From CAYINU01 sp964364855 (GTDB taxonomy: Bacteria > Margulisbacteria > Marinamargulisbacteria > CAYINU01): a DNA stretch of 22,825 nt. This document shows positions 7,755 through 15,980 of this stretch, in pieces. The position numbers and the translations under genes are program-made. The DNA lies in NCBI GenBank assembly GCA_964364855.1, contig CAYINU010000020.1, positions 1 through 22,825 on the forward strand, in the 5' to 3' direction. Every line of letters starts with the position of its first letter. Positions within the stretch are counted from its first letter, which is position 1. The notes beneath the pieces were generated by a model that was given only the letters and a program-made list of their open reading frames with translations, did no database searches and was not told where the DNA came from.

Positions 7755-8234
7755 TTACCAGAGGAATGTTGCGGAGACTTGGCCAGTACCAAACCATGAT
7801 GTGGTTTTAGAGCTGGATGTGGTGGTGGTGAATGTAACGACGGGAGCAGAAACGTCCAACAGGATGTTGTCAGCAACTTCCAGTTCCAACCCGATTTGGG
7901 CAGATAAATGGTTTAGACTGCTATCCGTAGCGGAAGTACCGGTTCCGGAAGGCTTGGTGTAGCTGACGCCATAGGTGAAGTAGGCATTGTCATCGAGCTG
8001 AGACTTCAGGTTTGCAACAACGTTCCAAACGCTCAATGTAGCTGCAGGTGAGTCAGTGGATGAAGTCATCCAACCGAAGCTTGCGCTGAACATGTTGTTT
8101 TCCAAGCTGATGCGACCCGTGCCAGCAGTGCTGATACCGGTGCCGACTTGGATATTGCTGTCGAGAGCGAATGCGGGAGCAGCAACGAGGGCGACTCCTG
8201 CGACAGCTGCCGCGAAAGATTTAACTTTAGACAT
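7755..8234 (-). CDS. Small outer-membrane beta-barrel-like protein, unknown function
   Basis: A 159-aa secreted protein. A clear Sec signal peptide (residues 1-23, Lys near the start, Ala-rich core, cleavage after APAFA) precedes a mature part rich in Ser/Thr/Gly. That part has alternating hydrophobic/polar strands (FSASFGWM, FTYGVSYTKP, LSAQIGLELEV) and ends in the aromatic terminus SATFLW, typical of a last strand recognised by the BAM machinery. About eight strands could be accommodated. An AAGGAGG site (8244-8250) lies 9 nt before the ATG and a strong terminator follows. A weak TTGCAA-17 nt-TAACGT promoter is possible in the 102-nt gap after the export operon. Its position directly downstream of an NHLM export operon is notable, but the signal peptide indicates Sec export, not export by that system. 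Confidence 0.75.
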   Translation of the reverse strand: MSKVKSFAAAVAGVALVAAPAFALDSNIQVGTGISTAGTGRISLENNMFSASFGWMTSSTDSPAATLSVWNVVANLKSQLDDNAYFTYGVSYTKPSGTGTSATDSSLNHLSAQIGLELEVADNILLDVSAPVVTFTTTTSSSKTTSWFGTGQVSATFLW

Positions 8235-8336
8235 AGCGTAGATCCTCCTTAACGATATTGGGGTTCTTGATGTGGACTACGTTAACGGATTTGTTTCGGC
8301 ATTGCAACCCTTTGAAAAAAACAATTTCTTTTTTGC

Positions 8337-11180
8337 TTAATAGCCCAAGGACTGTCGCTGTACCAATTGGTAAAAATAATCCCGGTTTCGCATCAGTTCC
8401 GCATAGGTGCCGGTTTCTGCGATTTGCCCCTCTTTTAGAACATAAATACGATCTGCTTTCTCGATAGTGGATAGCCGATGGGCAATTACCACGCGGGTCA
8501 TATTAAGCTTTTCAAAAACGGTGGCAATCTGGTCCTGTGCGGCGTTATCCAATGCGCTGGTGGCTTCGTCCAAAAAGACCGCACGAGGGTTGGCCGCCAA
8601 TACCCGGGCAATGAGAATGCGTTGCTTTTGCCCACTCGATAGGGTACCGCCGCCATTGGTAATCATGGTGTGCATCTGCATGGGCATCTCGCGAATCTCG
8701 TCTGCGATGCCGGCCAGTTGGGCTGCCTGCCATGCGGCATCCAGGCTCAGCTGGGTAGCCCCGCAAATGTTGGTATAAATGTCGCCGCTAATCAGCGTAT
8801 CGTTTTGAAGCACCACACCCAGTTGATGACGCACGGCCGAGGCGTCTAGCTCAGCAAGATCCATGTCATCAAAAAACACGCTTCCGGACAGCGGTATTTC
8901 AAACCCTACCAACAACCGCAACAAGGTGGATTTGCCACAACCCGACTGTCCCGTAATGGCCACAAATTCACCTTTTCGGACTTTCAAAGACAATTGGTTC
9001 AGGATGAGAGGTCCGTGTTCTTCATAGCGAAAACGGATATCTTGCAACTCAATATTGCCGTGGAGTAAGCCGGGATCTTTTTTGTGAGCCGTCATTTCAG
9101 GTTCCGCCTCATAAAACACAGATAAGCGTTCCCGATAGGCGCCGATCTTGGTCAAGGGAAATAAGGCGGACAGCAATTGTTCGATGCCGGTCATCATCAT
9201 CCCGAACAAGGTCAAAATAGCAAGCAACACGCCCACCGGGAGCTCGGAACGAAATTCCGAGGCCATTACCGAAAAGACCAGGATAAAGCCCGTGAACTTG
9301 AGTGCCGTGGTCACGGTGGTGAAAATCATACTGACCGTTTCGACTTTAAAAGACAGTTTTTGCTGCTGCTTAAACGGATCCATCCAATGGTTAAGCGCCC
9401 GCAGTGTCCCACCGTTAATGCGGATTTTGGCGATGCCGGTGACCAGGACCATTTGCCGGTTCATGACCGTGGCCATGACGGGCAATAGACGGCGAAAGTA
9501 AACGGACATCGCCCACGATGCGATCACCGTACACAGGGCCATGGCTACCAGCAACATATAGATCAGCAAGGCCAAGGACCCATGATAAAACAGCAAGGCC
9601 AAGGCCAAAATAAAAATCGTAACGCTATCCAATAGGGTGACGATGGCCGGAACGGTGGTCAGTTGGCGGATCTGGAAGATCACCAGAAATCGGGACACGA
9701 TACTGCTTGAGGAATGCTGTTTAAAAAAGGTGGCGGGCAGCGTGAGAATGCGACTCCACAAGGAGTCTGACCATTGCAATATATCCCGCAAATCCACTCG
9801 GAATAATGCAATGCGTCTGGCCAATTCCAGCAAAAAGGTAACGGCTGCGGTGACCACCAGAAAACCGAAGATCATCGCCAAATTGCGCAAATCCTGATCG
9901 GGAATGATGCGATCAAACAAAAGCTGTACGGCGGCGGGTGTGGAGATACTCAAAAGCGCAATCAGGCCTGTGGCTGCTAAAATGACGGTCAAATCCCCGC
10001 GATTTTGCTTCCAAAAGTGTTGGGTTTTGGTGGCTTTGGTCAATGCAAGGGTACTGACCTCCGGACCGATCAGCTGCAAGCCGTAGGATTCCCAAGGCCC
10101 GGTGAGCTGGGAAGGCTTTTGGATATAGTGGGTGCCAGCCGGCAAAAACGTCGCGATATGACCGGTGCCGCTTTGGATAGTCAGTATGGGATAGGTCACC
10201 GACTGTGCCCATCCCGTTGTCAGGCGAACCGTGCGGTAGCGCAGGCGCAATTGCTTGGCCTGCCATTTGAGGGCGTTTAGCGGCGAGAGTTCCGGCGGTG
10301 AGGGGTCACCGTTGCGGCACGAAATTTCGAAATAATGGCAGATGAACGGCCAGGCTGTATTCGAGTCCGAACCGATATAAAGCGACTGCGGAGGGCGTCC
10401 CACCAACGATAACAGATCCTCCACGTGATCGGCGTAGACATGTTGAGCGGATTCCCGTTCGGAAGTTGTTCGTTGCTGGGAGTCGGCGAAGGCTTGCATC
10501 AAGAGGTCATGATGCAACTGGCATATCATCTTCAAGTACGCTTCTAGATCCGATAAAGGGGTAGGATGACGGGGATCCCGAATGTGCAACGTACTGGTCG
10601 CATCGGTTTGGATCCAAGTCTGAGTCGTGAGTGGGATCCATTGACTGGCTGGGATGGGTACTCGGGAAACATACTGAGTGCTTGCTGAAGAGTGAACCCA
10701 AACCGGACCTATACCGCTGCCGACAAAAATGCCTTCTCCCACGGATTGAGGTTCGGCGCTGCTGACCAGAAGCCACACCGCATCCGCCGGGGCATGTACG
10801 GCGGACTCTCGGCCGATTTCCCGGATCCAATAGGCCATACTGGACTGTACCCGCAGCGGATGATCTGCGTCAGACAAGAGGGCCTCTTGGGAGAGCTGAC
10901 GGATAACGGTACGCTGTGCGCCTTTAAAAACCAGCTCGGTCTGTTCATTGCCGATATACGGAAACAAAAACTGATTTTCAGTGACGGTTAGCAAATACCG
11001 AAAATAGGTCTGACCGTCGTGAATGATTTTCACGAATACAAACACGGAGCCGTTTTCGACCCAAAACCACTCTCGCAAGCGATGGGCTTGACTGGCCTCC
11101 TCTAAAGCAGGATAGAGGGCGTAGGGGCTGACTTCCGGCCGTATCGAGGCGGAGAGCGACTCACTTGACCAATCGTTCAT
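8337..11180 (-). CDS. NHLM-type peptide export ABC transporter (permease/ATPase, no peptidase domain)
   Basis: The 947-aa partner ABC transporter of the NHLM ('nitrile hydratase leader microcin') export system. It has a long N-terminal extension of about 390 residues with no C39 catalytic residues. A six-helix ABC transmembrane domain follows (about 395-690), then a nucleotide-binding domain with Walker A GQSGCGKST (about 744-752), signature LSSGQ (847-851), Walker B AVFLDE (867-872) and H-loop His901. The signature has Ser in place of the usual Gly at the third position. Length and layout fit the family with the extended N-terminus. The ORF overlaps the end of the peptidase-ABC gene by 20 nt and has AAGGGA just before its ATG. 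It is the last gene of the three-gene export operon. The two ABC proteins likely form a heteromeric exporter in the inner membrane. Confidence 0.9.
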   Translation of the reverse strand: MNDWSSESLSASIRPEVSPYALYPALEEASQAHRLREWFWVENGSVFVFVKIIHDGQTYFRYLLTVTENQFLFPYIGNEQTELVFKGAQRTVIRQLSQEALLSDADHPLRVQSSMAYWIREIGRESAVHAPADAVWLLVSSAEPQSVGEGIFVGSGIGPVWVHSSASTQYVSRVPIPASQWIPLTTQTWIQTDATSTLHIRDPRHPTPLSDLEAYLKMICQLHHDLLMQAFADSQQRTTSERESAQHVYADHVEDLLSLVGRPPQSLYIGSDSNTAWPFICHYFEISCRNGDPSPPELSPLNALKWQAKQLRLRYRTVRLTTGWAQSVTYPILTIQSGTGHIATFLPAGTHYIQKPSQLTGPWESYGLQLIGPEVSTLALTKATKTQHFWKQNRGDLTVILAATGLIALLSISTPAAVQLLFDRIIPDQDLRNLAMIFGFLVVTAAVTFLLELARRIALFRVDLRDILQWSDSLWSRILTLPATFFKQHSSSSIVSRFLVIFQIRQLTTVPAIVTLLDSVTIFILALALLFYHGSLALLIYMLLVAMALCTVIASWAMSVYFRRLLPVMATVMNRQMVLVTGIAKIRINGGTLRALNHWMDPFKQQQKLSFKVETVSMIFTTVTTALKFTGFILVFSVMASEFRSELPVGVLLAILTLFGMMMTGIEQLLSALFPLTKIGAYRERLSVFYEAEPEMTAHKKDPGLLHGNIELQDIRFRYEEHGPLILNQLSLKVRKGEFVAITGQSGCGKSTLLRLLVGFEIPLSGSVFFDDMDLAELDASAVRHQLGVVLQNDTLISGDIYTNICGATQLSLDAAWQAAQLAGIADEIREMPMQMHTMITNGGGTLSSGQKQRILIARVLAANPRAVFLDEATSALDNAAQDQIATVFEKLNMTRVVIAHRLSTIEKADRIYVLKEGQIAETGTYAELMRNRDYFYQLVQRQSLGY

Positions 11181-13311
11181 AAATTCCCTTTTTGGCCATC
11201 AGCGTGTCATGCACACCACGTTCGGCGATTTTGCCATTTTGCATCACAATAATGTCGTTGGCGTCTTTCACTGTGGATAGGCGGTGGGCAATGACCAAAC
11301 AGCTACAACCGCGACGGCGGATATTAAGGTCAATGTGATATTCGGTGACCGCATCCAGGGCACTCGTCGCTTCATCGAGAACGACACAAGTGGGATTACG
11401 GACCAAGGCGCGGGCGATTTCCATGCGTTGGAGCTGGCCTCCGCTAAAATTGCGGCCGTTTTCGGATATCCAGCCATCATACCCGTCCGGGCGGCCGGCG
11501 ATGTCTTCGTGAATGACGGCGTCTTTGGCGGCTTGCAAAATGGCATTTTGCGAGACCGTTTGACTCCAAAACGTCAAGTTATCTTTGACAGTGCCTTCAT
11601 AAAAAAAGGGGTTGCTATCCGCATAACCAAAAGATTCGCAAAGCACGTCTTCGGGAATCTCTGACAACGGGATGCCGCCCAGCAGAATCTGACCTTTCCA
11701 AGGCCGATACAGACCGCAAATCAACCGTGCGATAGTCGATTTCCCGGATCCCGACATGCCGACCAACGCAATGCGCTGCCCAGGTTCCAGTGTGAGAGAA
11801 AAATTTTCAATGAGGGGTGCATCCAAGGGGCTGTATCCAAACGTGATATCGACCAGTTCCAATCGTCCCGGTAGTTTGGGGGGGTGCGTGTAGACGGGGG
11901 TAGCTTGAGGGATAGGGGAGGATACCGTTTGCGCATAGGCATACACATCGTCTAAGCGATTGAGATGGCCTTCGAGTTCTTGCAGCAAATTGCCCAAATT
12001 CACCAAATTTCGGGTGGGCGTGGCCAGATAGATCATCAAACTTTGAAAAGCCAATAACGTTCCGATAGACAACTTCCCATGCATGACCAAAAAGCCGCCG
12101 TAACACAGCACCAACACGGTAGATAGTCCGGTCAGAAACGGGGGGATCACCCCCAGCAACACCGTCGCATAGGTCATAAAATAGTAACTGTTGGAGACCC
12201 GCGCCCAGTATCCTGCCCATTTTTCAAAGTAGTCGCTTTCTGCGCCGGTGGCCTTGAGGGGTTCGATTAATTGAATTCCGTTGGCCGACACCGCCACCCA
12301 CTGCGAGGTCGCCTGACTGTTTTGAACGGCTTTGTCCTGTTTGACCGCTAAAATAAAGCGCAAAATGACAATATTGGTGGCCACGGCAGCCAAGCCGATC
12401 AAGGTCAGTTCCACATTGTAGGCAAACATCAGCGCTGCGAAAAACACGATATTGATAGCACTGACACTCACCGACGCCAGTTGTCCCGTGAGCAACTGGG
12501 CAACCGTGGTGTTAACGGAAATGCGATAGGCGACTTCGTTGGGATTGCGTTGGGCGAAAAACGACATCGGTAGACGCAACAGGGCATGCATAAAGCGCAG
12601 GGACTCAACAATGGCAAAGCGGGCTTGCAGACGATTCAAAATCTGGCGTTGCAGAGCGGTCAATACCACGGCCACTACGGTGACGCTGGCAAGCCCGCCG
12701 ATAATCAACGTCATCCACACCCCTTGACGGGCCAATAACACATGATCGATAAAAATCTTGGTGGCCACGGGCAAGGCCAAACCGGGAAACACCATCGCCA
12801 GTCCTGCCAATCCGACAAACAGTAATTCCTGTTTCCCGCTGCGAAGCCGCTGGACCACGGACGAAAAAAAGTGAGGAGCACTGCCCACGGGTTTGAAATC
12901 GGGACCCCGTTCGGGAGCCAGGACTACCCCGGTGAAATTTTCATCATATTCTGTCCAGTCCACCCAGCGCCTGCCCCCGGCCGGGTCATTCAGATACACC
13001 CGGTGTTCGGACCACCCTTCGACGACCAAAAAATGGTTAAAGCCCCAGTGGGCAATAAAGGGGGCTTTCAATTCGACGATATCTTGGGGATTGTCATAAC
13101 TGAGGACCTCCATTTTGAGGCCGTATTTTTCAGCTGCTTTGACGATGTTACTGGCTTTGCTCCCGTCACGGGACACCCCGCAGTCTTGACGTAGCTGTTC
13201 CAGAGGGATCCACGCGCCGTAATAGGCCAAAATCATCCCCAGACTGGCTGCGCCGCACTCCACCGTTTCCATCTGGATAATCGTGGGTGTTTTGACGTGG
13301 ACGCTATGCAT
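11161..13311 (-). CDS. NHLM-type peptidase-containing ABC transporter (C39 peptidase/permease/ATPase)
   Basis: A 716-aa exporter that cleaves leader peptides and pumps the product. The N-terminal C39 peptidase has catalytic Cys19 in ETVECGAAS, His93 in FNHFLVVEG and Asp109 in LNDPAGG. All three are present, so proteolysis should be active, typically after a Gly-Gly-type leader. A six-helix ABC permease domain (about 160-440) follows. The nucleotide-binding domain has Walker A GMSGSGKST (518-526), signature FSGGQ (622-626), Walker B CVVLDE (642-647) and His676. The Q-loop glutamine position appears to be Ser566 (GYADSNPFF), which is unusual. The start follows the HlyD-like gene by 1 nt with no clear ribosome site, suggesting coupling. 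Substrate: none identified in the window. Confidence 0.93.
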   Translation of the reverse strand: MHSVHVKTPTIIQMETVECGAASLGMILAYYGAWIPLEQLRQDCGVSRDGSKASNIVKAAEKYGLKMEVLSYDNPQDIVELKAPFIAHWGFNHFLVVEGWSEHRVYLNDPAGGRRWVDWTEYDENFTGVVLAPERGPDFKPVGSAPHFFSSVVQRLRSGKQELLFVGLAGLAMVFPGLALPVATKIFIDHVLLARQGVWMTLIIGGLASVTVVAVVLTALQRQILNRLQARFAIVESLRFMHALLRLPMSFFAQRNPNEVAYRISVNTTVAQLLTGQLASVSVSAINIVFFAALMFAYNVELTLIGLAAVATNIVILRFILAVKQDKAVQNSQATSQWVAVSANGIQLIEPLKATGAESDYFEKWAGYWARVSNSYYFMTYATVLLGVIPPFLTGLSTVLVLCYGGFLVMHGKLSIGTLLAFQSLMIYLATPTRNLVNLGNLLQELEGHLNRLDDVYAYAQTVSSPIPQATPVYTHPPKLPGRLELVDITFGYSPLDAPLIENFSLTLEPGQRIALVGMSGSGKSTIARLICGLYRPWKGQILLGGIPLSEIPEDVLCESFGYADSNPFFYEGTVKDNLTFWSQTVSQNAILQAAKDAVIHEDIAGRPDGYDGWISENGRNFSGGQLQRMEIARALVRNPTCVVLDEATSALDAVTEYHIDLNIRRRGCSCLVIAHRLSTVKDANDIIVMQNGKIAERGVHDTLMAKKGIYERLVK

Positions 13312-13312
13312 A

Positions 13313-14272
13313 TTAGGGCAGGACGAAACGATAAGGCGGAACGCGGTCGGTCACAATACGGATCTGACAAATGGTACCCGGACTCAAGCTGACTGGGGGA
13401 TGGTTTTTAACAGACCATTTGTACATGCCGTTTCCCACGCTGGGCAAATCAATGGTGACTTTGGTATAGCTACCGTGGGCCGTGAGCAGAGACACAAGGT
13501 CTTCGTTTCGGAGTGTGGCTTTCAAGTTTTCGGGAGACGCGGGAAATTCGGACACCCAGCGCACCGTACCCTGAATATAGCCTGCATTTTCCTGGCGGAT
13601 GGCATTGGGGATGACCTGGACCATGGCCCCCGGTCGAATTTCTTTTCCTTCGACAACCGGTACAAAGGCTTCCAGATAAAGATCTCCCGTGGCGGCCCGT
13701 TCGTAAATGGCGATCACATCATCGTCTTGGATGAGATCATCGGCCGTGACATTCAGCTCGAGCAGCCGGATGTGACCGGGACTGCGGAGGGTGGTTGAGG
13801 TATTGAGCACGGCTTCCAGCTCACGCACCTTGGCGGCTTGTTCGGCCAGCTGCACTTGCAGGGTGTCACTGGATCGGGTGAGGGCCTGTGCCTGCAAAAA
13901 GGCTAGGATCTGCCGGGCATTTTGCAACTGTAACATGAGTCCCGGTTGGTGTACGGTCAGCAAGAGCTGGTTGGGCGTTACGGTTTCTCCGGCACTGGCA
14001 TGAACAGCCGTGACCCGTCCGGAAAAGCCGGGGGTCAGGGTCTTCACACCCCCTCTTTTGAGCAGCACGCCTTCGCCCGACACGGCGATCTCCACTTCGC
14101 CAAAGACAAACCAGAACAAGGCAAACACAATCACGATTAAAATGGCGGTCAATATGGCCCAGGATTTGGGGGAAGCGATTTTGACGACCTGATCCAGCTG
14201 CTCCGGAGAGCTGGCATGGTGAATGGCTTTTTCGCGGAAAAGGTGGTCCGGTTCTGGGCTTTGCATAGACAT
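13313..14272 (-). CDS. NHLM-type HlyD-like membrane fusion protein
   Basis: A 319-aa periplasmic adaptor. The N-terminal FREKAIHHASSPEQLDQVV segment (12-30) is the conserved cytoplasmic start of the NHLM secretion protein family. One membrane helix (about 38-58) follows, then a lipoyl/barrel-sandwich half motif (VKTLTPGFSGRVTAVHASAGETV), a short coiled-coil hairpin (about 115-160, LQNARQILAFLQAQ and QLAEQAAKVRELEAVL) and a beta-rich C-terminus. The hairpin is much shorter than in haemolysin-type HlyD, normal for this subfamily. It is the first gene of the export operon. The mRNA may start 2-3 nt before the ATG because a perfect TATAAT lies only 9 nt upstream. An in-frame ATG two codons later is an alternative start. 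Confidence 0.9.
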   Translation of the reverse strand: MSMQSPEPDHLFREKAIHHASSPEQLDQVVKIASPKSWAILTAILIVIVFALFWFVFGEVEIAVSGEGVLLKRGGVKTLTPGFSGRVTAVHASAGETVTPNQLLLTVHQPGLMLQLQNARQILAFLQAQALTRSSDTLQVQLAEQAAKVRELEAVLNTSTTLRSPGHIRLLELNVTADDLIQDDDVIAIYERAATGDLYLEAFVPVVEGKEIRPGAMVQVIPNAIRQENAGYIQGTVRWVSEFPASPENLKATLRNEDLVSLLTAHGSYTKVTIDLPSVGNGMYKWSVKNHPPVSLSPGTICQIRIVTDRVPPYRFVLP

Positions 14273-14281
14273 GTTATGTCA

Positions 14282-14309
14282 ATTATACATGTGGGCGTGC
14301 TTTTCTCAT
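14282..14309 (-). promoter_or_regulatory. Promoter of the NHLM export operon
   Basis: A perfect TATAAT on the minus strand (14282-14287) lies 16 nt after ATGAGA (14304-14309, 4/6 to TTGACA). The box ends 9 nt before the ATG at 14272, the same geometry as the methyltransferase promoter, again implying a leaderless or near-leaderless mRNA. The -35 match is weak, so an activator may be needed. Confidence 0.5.
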
Positions 14310-14353
14310 AAAAGTGACCCTATCCCCTGACGTAGGCCAGTGGGGATGGTAAA

Positions 14354-15943
14354 GTGAAAACCATGAGACCGTTACCGATCGGCATCCAGACGTTTGAAGG
14401 GATTATCAAAGGCGAGTACGTCTATGTGGATAAAACCAACTACATTTACGAGCTGGTAAAACCAGGTATTCGGCCAGATGCGGGTAGTCCCAAGTTTTTC
14501 TTATCCCGCCCGCGCCGATTCGGGAAGTCTCTCACCATTTCAACATTAGAAGCCCTGTTTTTAGGCAAACGACCGTTATTTGAAGGATTGTGGATCACAA
14601 CGCATACCGACTATGCCTTTGAGACATTTCCGGTGTTGCGATTTGATTTGTCCAATATCGGCAAAGAAGAGGGCGCCCAGTTGGCCAAGAGTCTGTGTTT
14701 TCGCGTGCAGGACTTGGCTAACCAGTATCAGGTAGAAGTAGATCCAGAACGGACGTTGGGCCAGCAATTTGCGCAGCTCATTCAGCGTGTCGCCAGCCAT
14801 ACCCAAAATCGGGTAGTTGTTCTGGTCGATGAGTACGACGCGCCCATCATTCGTCACATCACAGATACCCAAAAAGCGGCCGATAACCGAGACGTCCTGC
14901 GAGAGTTTTATACGACCCTCAAAGCCGAGGACGCCCATATGCGCTTTGTGCTGTTAACCGGGGTGAGCAAATTCTCGAAAGTATCGGTGTTTTCAGGGTT
15001 GAACAATCTAAAAGACCTCACGATGGACCATCGGTATGCCGCGATGTGTGGGTATACGCAGGCGGAATTGGAAAGCAATTTTGCGGATCGCATAGCCGCC
15101 CTGGCCCCAAAAGAAGAACTGTCCGTTCCCCAGGTCCTGGAAAAGATCCAACAGTGGTACAACGGCTACCGGTTCTCTGAGGTCGATGTCAAGGTATATA
15201 ACCCTTTTTCAACATTGTTGCTTTTTGATCAACAGGTCTTTAAAGCCCACTGGTTTGAGACAGGAACCCCGACGTTTTTGGTGGAGTTGGTTAAAAGAAC
15301 GGATTTTGATATCCCGTCAGTGGAGCAGGCGGAGGTAGATGAGGGCGCATTTTCAACCTATGAGATTGAGAACTTAAACCCGTTAGCGCTTCTGGTTCAA
15401 ACGGGGTATCTGACGATTCAGGATTATGATAAGGTTCGACAAACGTATCGATTGGGGTATCCCAACTACGAAGTAGAGAATCACTTGTTAGTGAGTTTGA
15501 TGAAGGGGTACACCGAAAGCCACGCGGTGACGGAGGGGAGTCTGTGGCGATTGATCGATGCTTTGGGTGAGTCTGATGTGGACTTGTTTTTTGAGGTTCT
15601 CCAAATCTTCTTTGCTAAAATTCCCTATACGATCCAGCTCAAAAACGAGAAATATTACCAAACCATTTTCTATCTCATTTTCACCCTCATGGGCCTCCGC
15701 ATCCAAGCGGAAGTGACGACCAATCGGGGTCGGATTGATGCGGTGGTGGAGACGGAAAAAGAAATATTCATATTCGAGTTTAAGTTACAAGGCACAGCGG
15801 AAGAGGCGCTGCAGCAAATCTTGGATAAAGGGTATGGGCAAAAGTACCAAGACCGGGGAAAGCCGCTTCGGCTATTCGGAGTGAGTTTTGATCCCACGGA
15901 GCGCAATGTTAATCGGTGGGTGGAAGCCCCGGTGCGTGCCTGA
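14354..15943 (+). CDS. AAA-ATPase-like / PD-(D/E)XK nuclease-family protein (DUF1703 type)
   Basis: A 529-aa protein of the widespread 'AAA-ATPase-like plus PDDEXK_9' family. The N-terminal signature LPIGIQTFEGIIKGEYVYVDKTNYIYEL-like region is present. A Walker A-like SRPRRFGKSLT (51-61) and Walker B VVVLVDEYDAPI (about 154-165) follow. The C-terminal nuclease motif is complete: Asp462 in GRIDAV, then Glu475-x-Lys477 in FEFKL. Full length and intact motifs suggest a functional protein. The family's role is not settled: many copies per genome are common in some lineages and a defence or mobile-element role has been proposed. The listed start is GTG with GGGGA upstream; an ATG three codons later (14363) is equally plausible. 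It is divergent from the export operon and converges on the histidine kinase gene. Confidence 0.9.
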   Translation: MKTMRPLPIGIQTFEGIIKGEYVYVDKTNYIYELVKPGIRPDAGSPKFFLSRPRRFGKSLTISTLEALFLGKRPLFEGLWITTHTDYAFETFPVLRFDLSNIGKEEGAQLAKSLCFRVQDLANQYQVEVDPERTLGQQFAQLIQRVASHTQNRVVVLVDEYDAPIIRHITDTQKAADNRDVLREFYTTLKAEDAHMRFVLLTGVSKFSKVSVFSGLNNLKDLTMDHRYAAMCGYTQAELESNFADRIAALAPKEELSVPQVLEKIQQWYNGYRFSEVDVKVYNPFSTLLLFDQQVFKAHWFETGTPTFLVELVKRTDFDIPSVEQAEVDEGAFSTYEIENLNPLALLVQTGYLTIQDYDKVRQTYRLGYPNYEVENHLLVSLMKGYTESHAVTEGSLWRLIDALGESDVDLFFEVLQIFFAKIPYTIQLKNEKYYQTIFYLIFTLMGLRIQAEVTTNRGRIDAVVETEKEIFIFEFKLQGTAEEALQQILDKGYGQKYQDRGKPLRLFGVSFDPTERNVNRWVEAPVRA

Positions 15944-15980
15944 AATTCGGGCGAGCTGGCTGACTTTTGAAGGACTCACT

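Noticed and set aside
7755..8234. Outer-membrane-type protein as the missing substrate of the NHLM exporter
   Set aside because: It has a standard Sec signal peptide, no Gly-Gly leader and a barrel-like Trp terminus.
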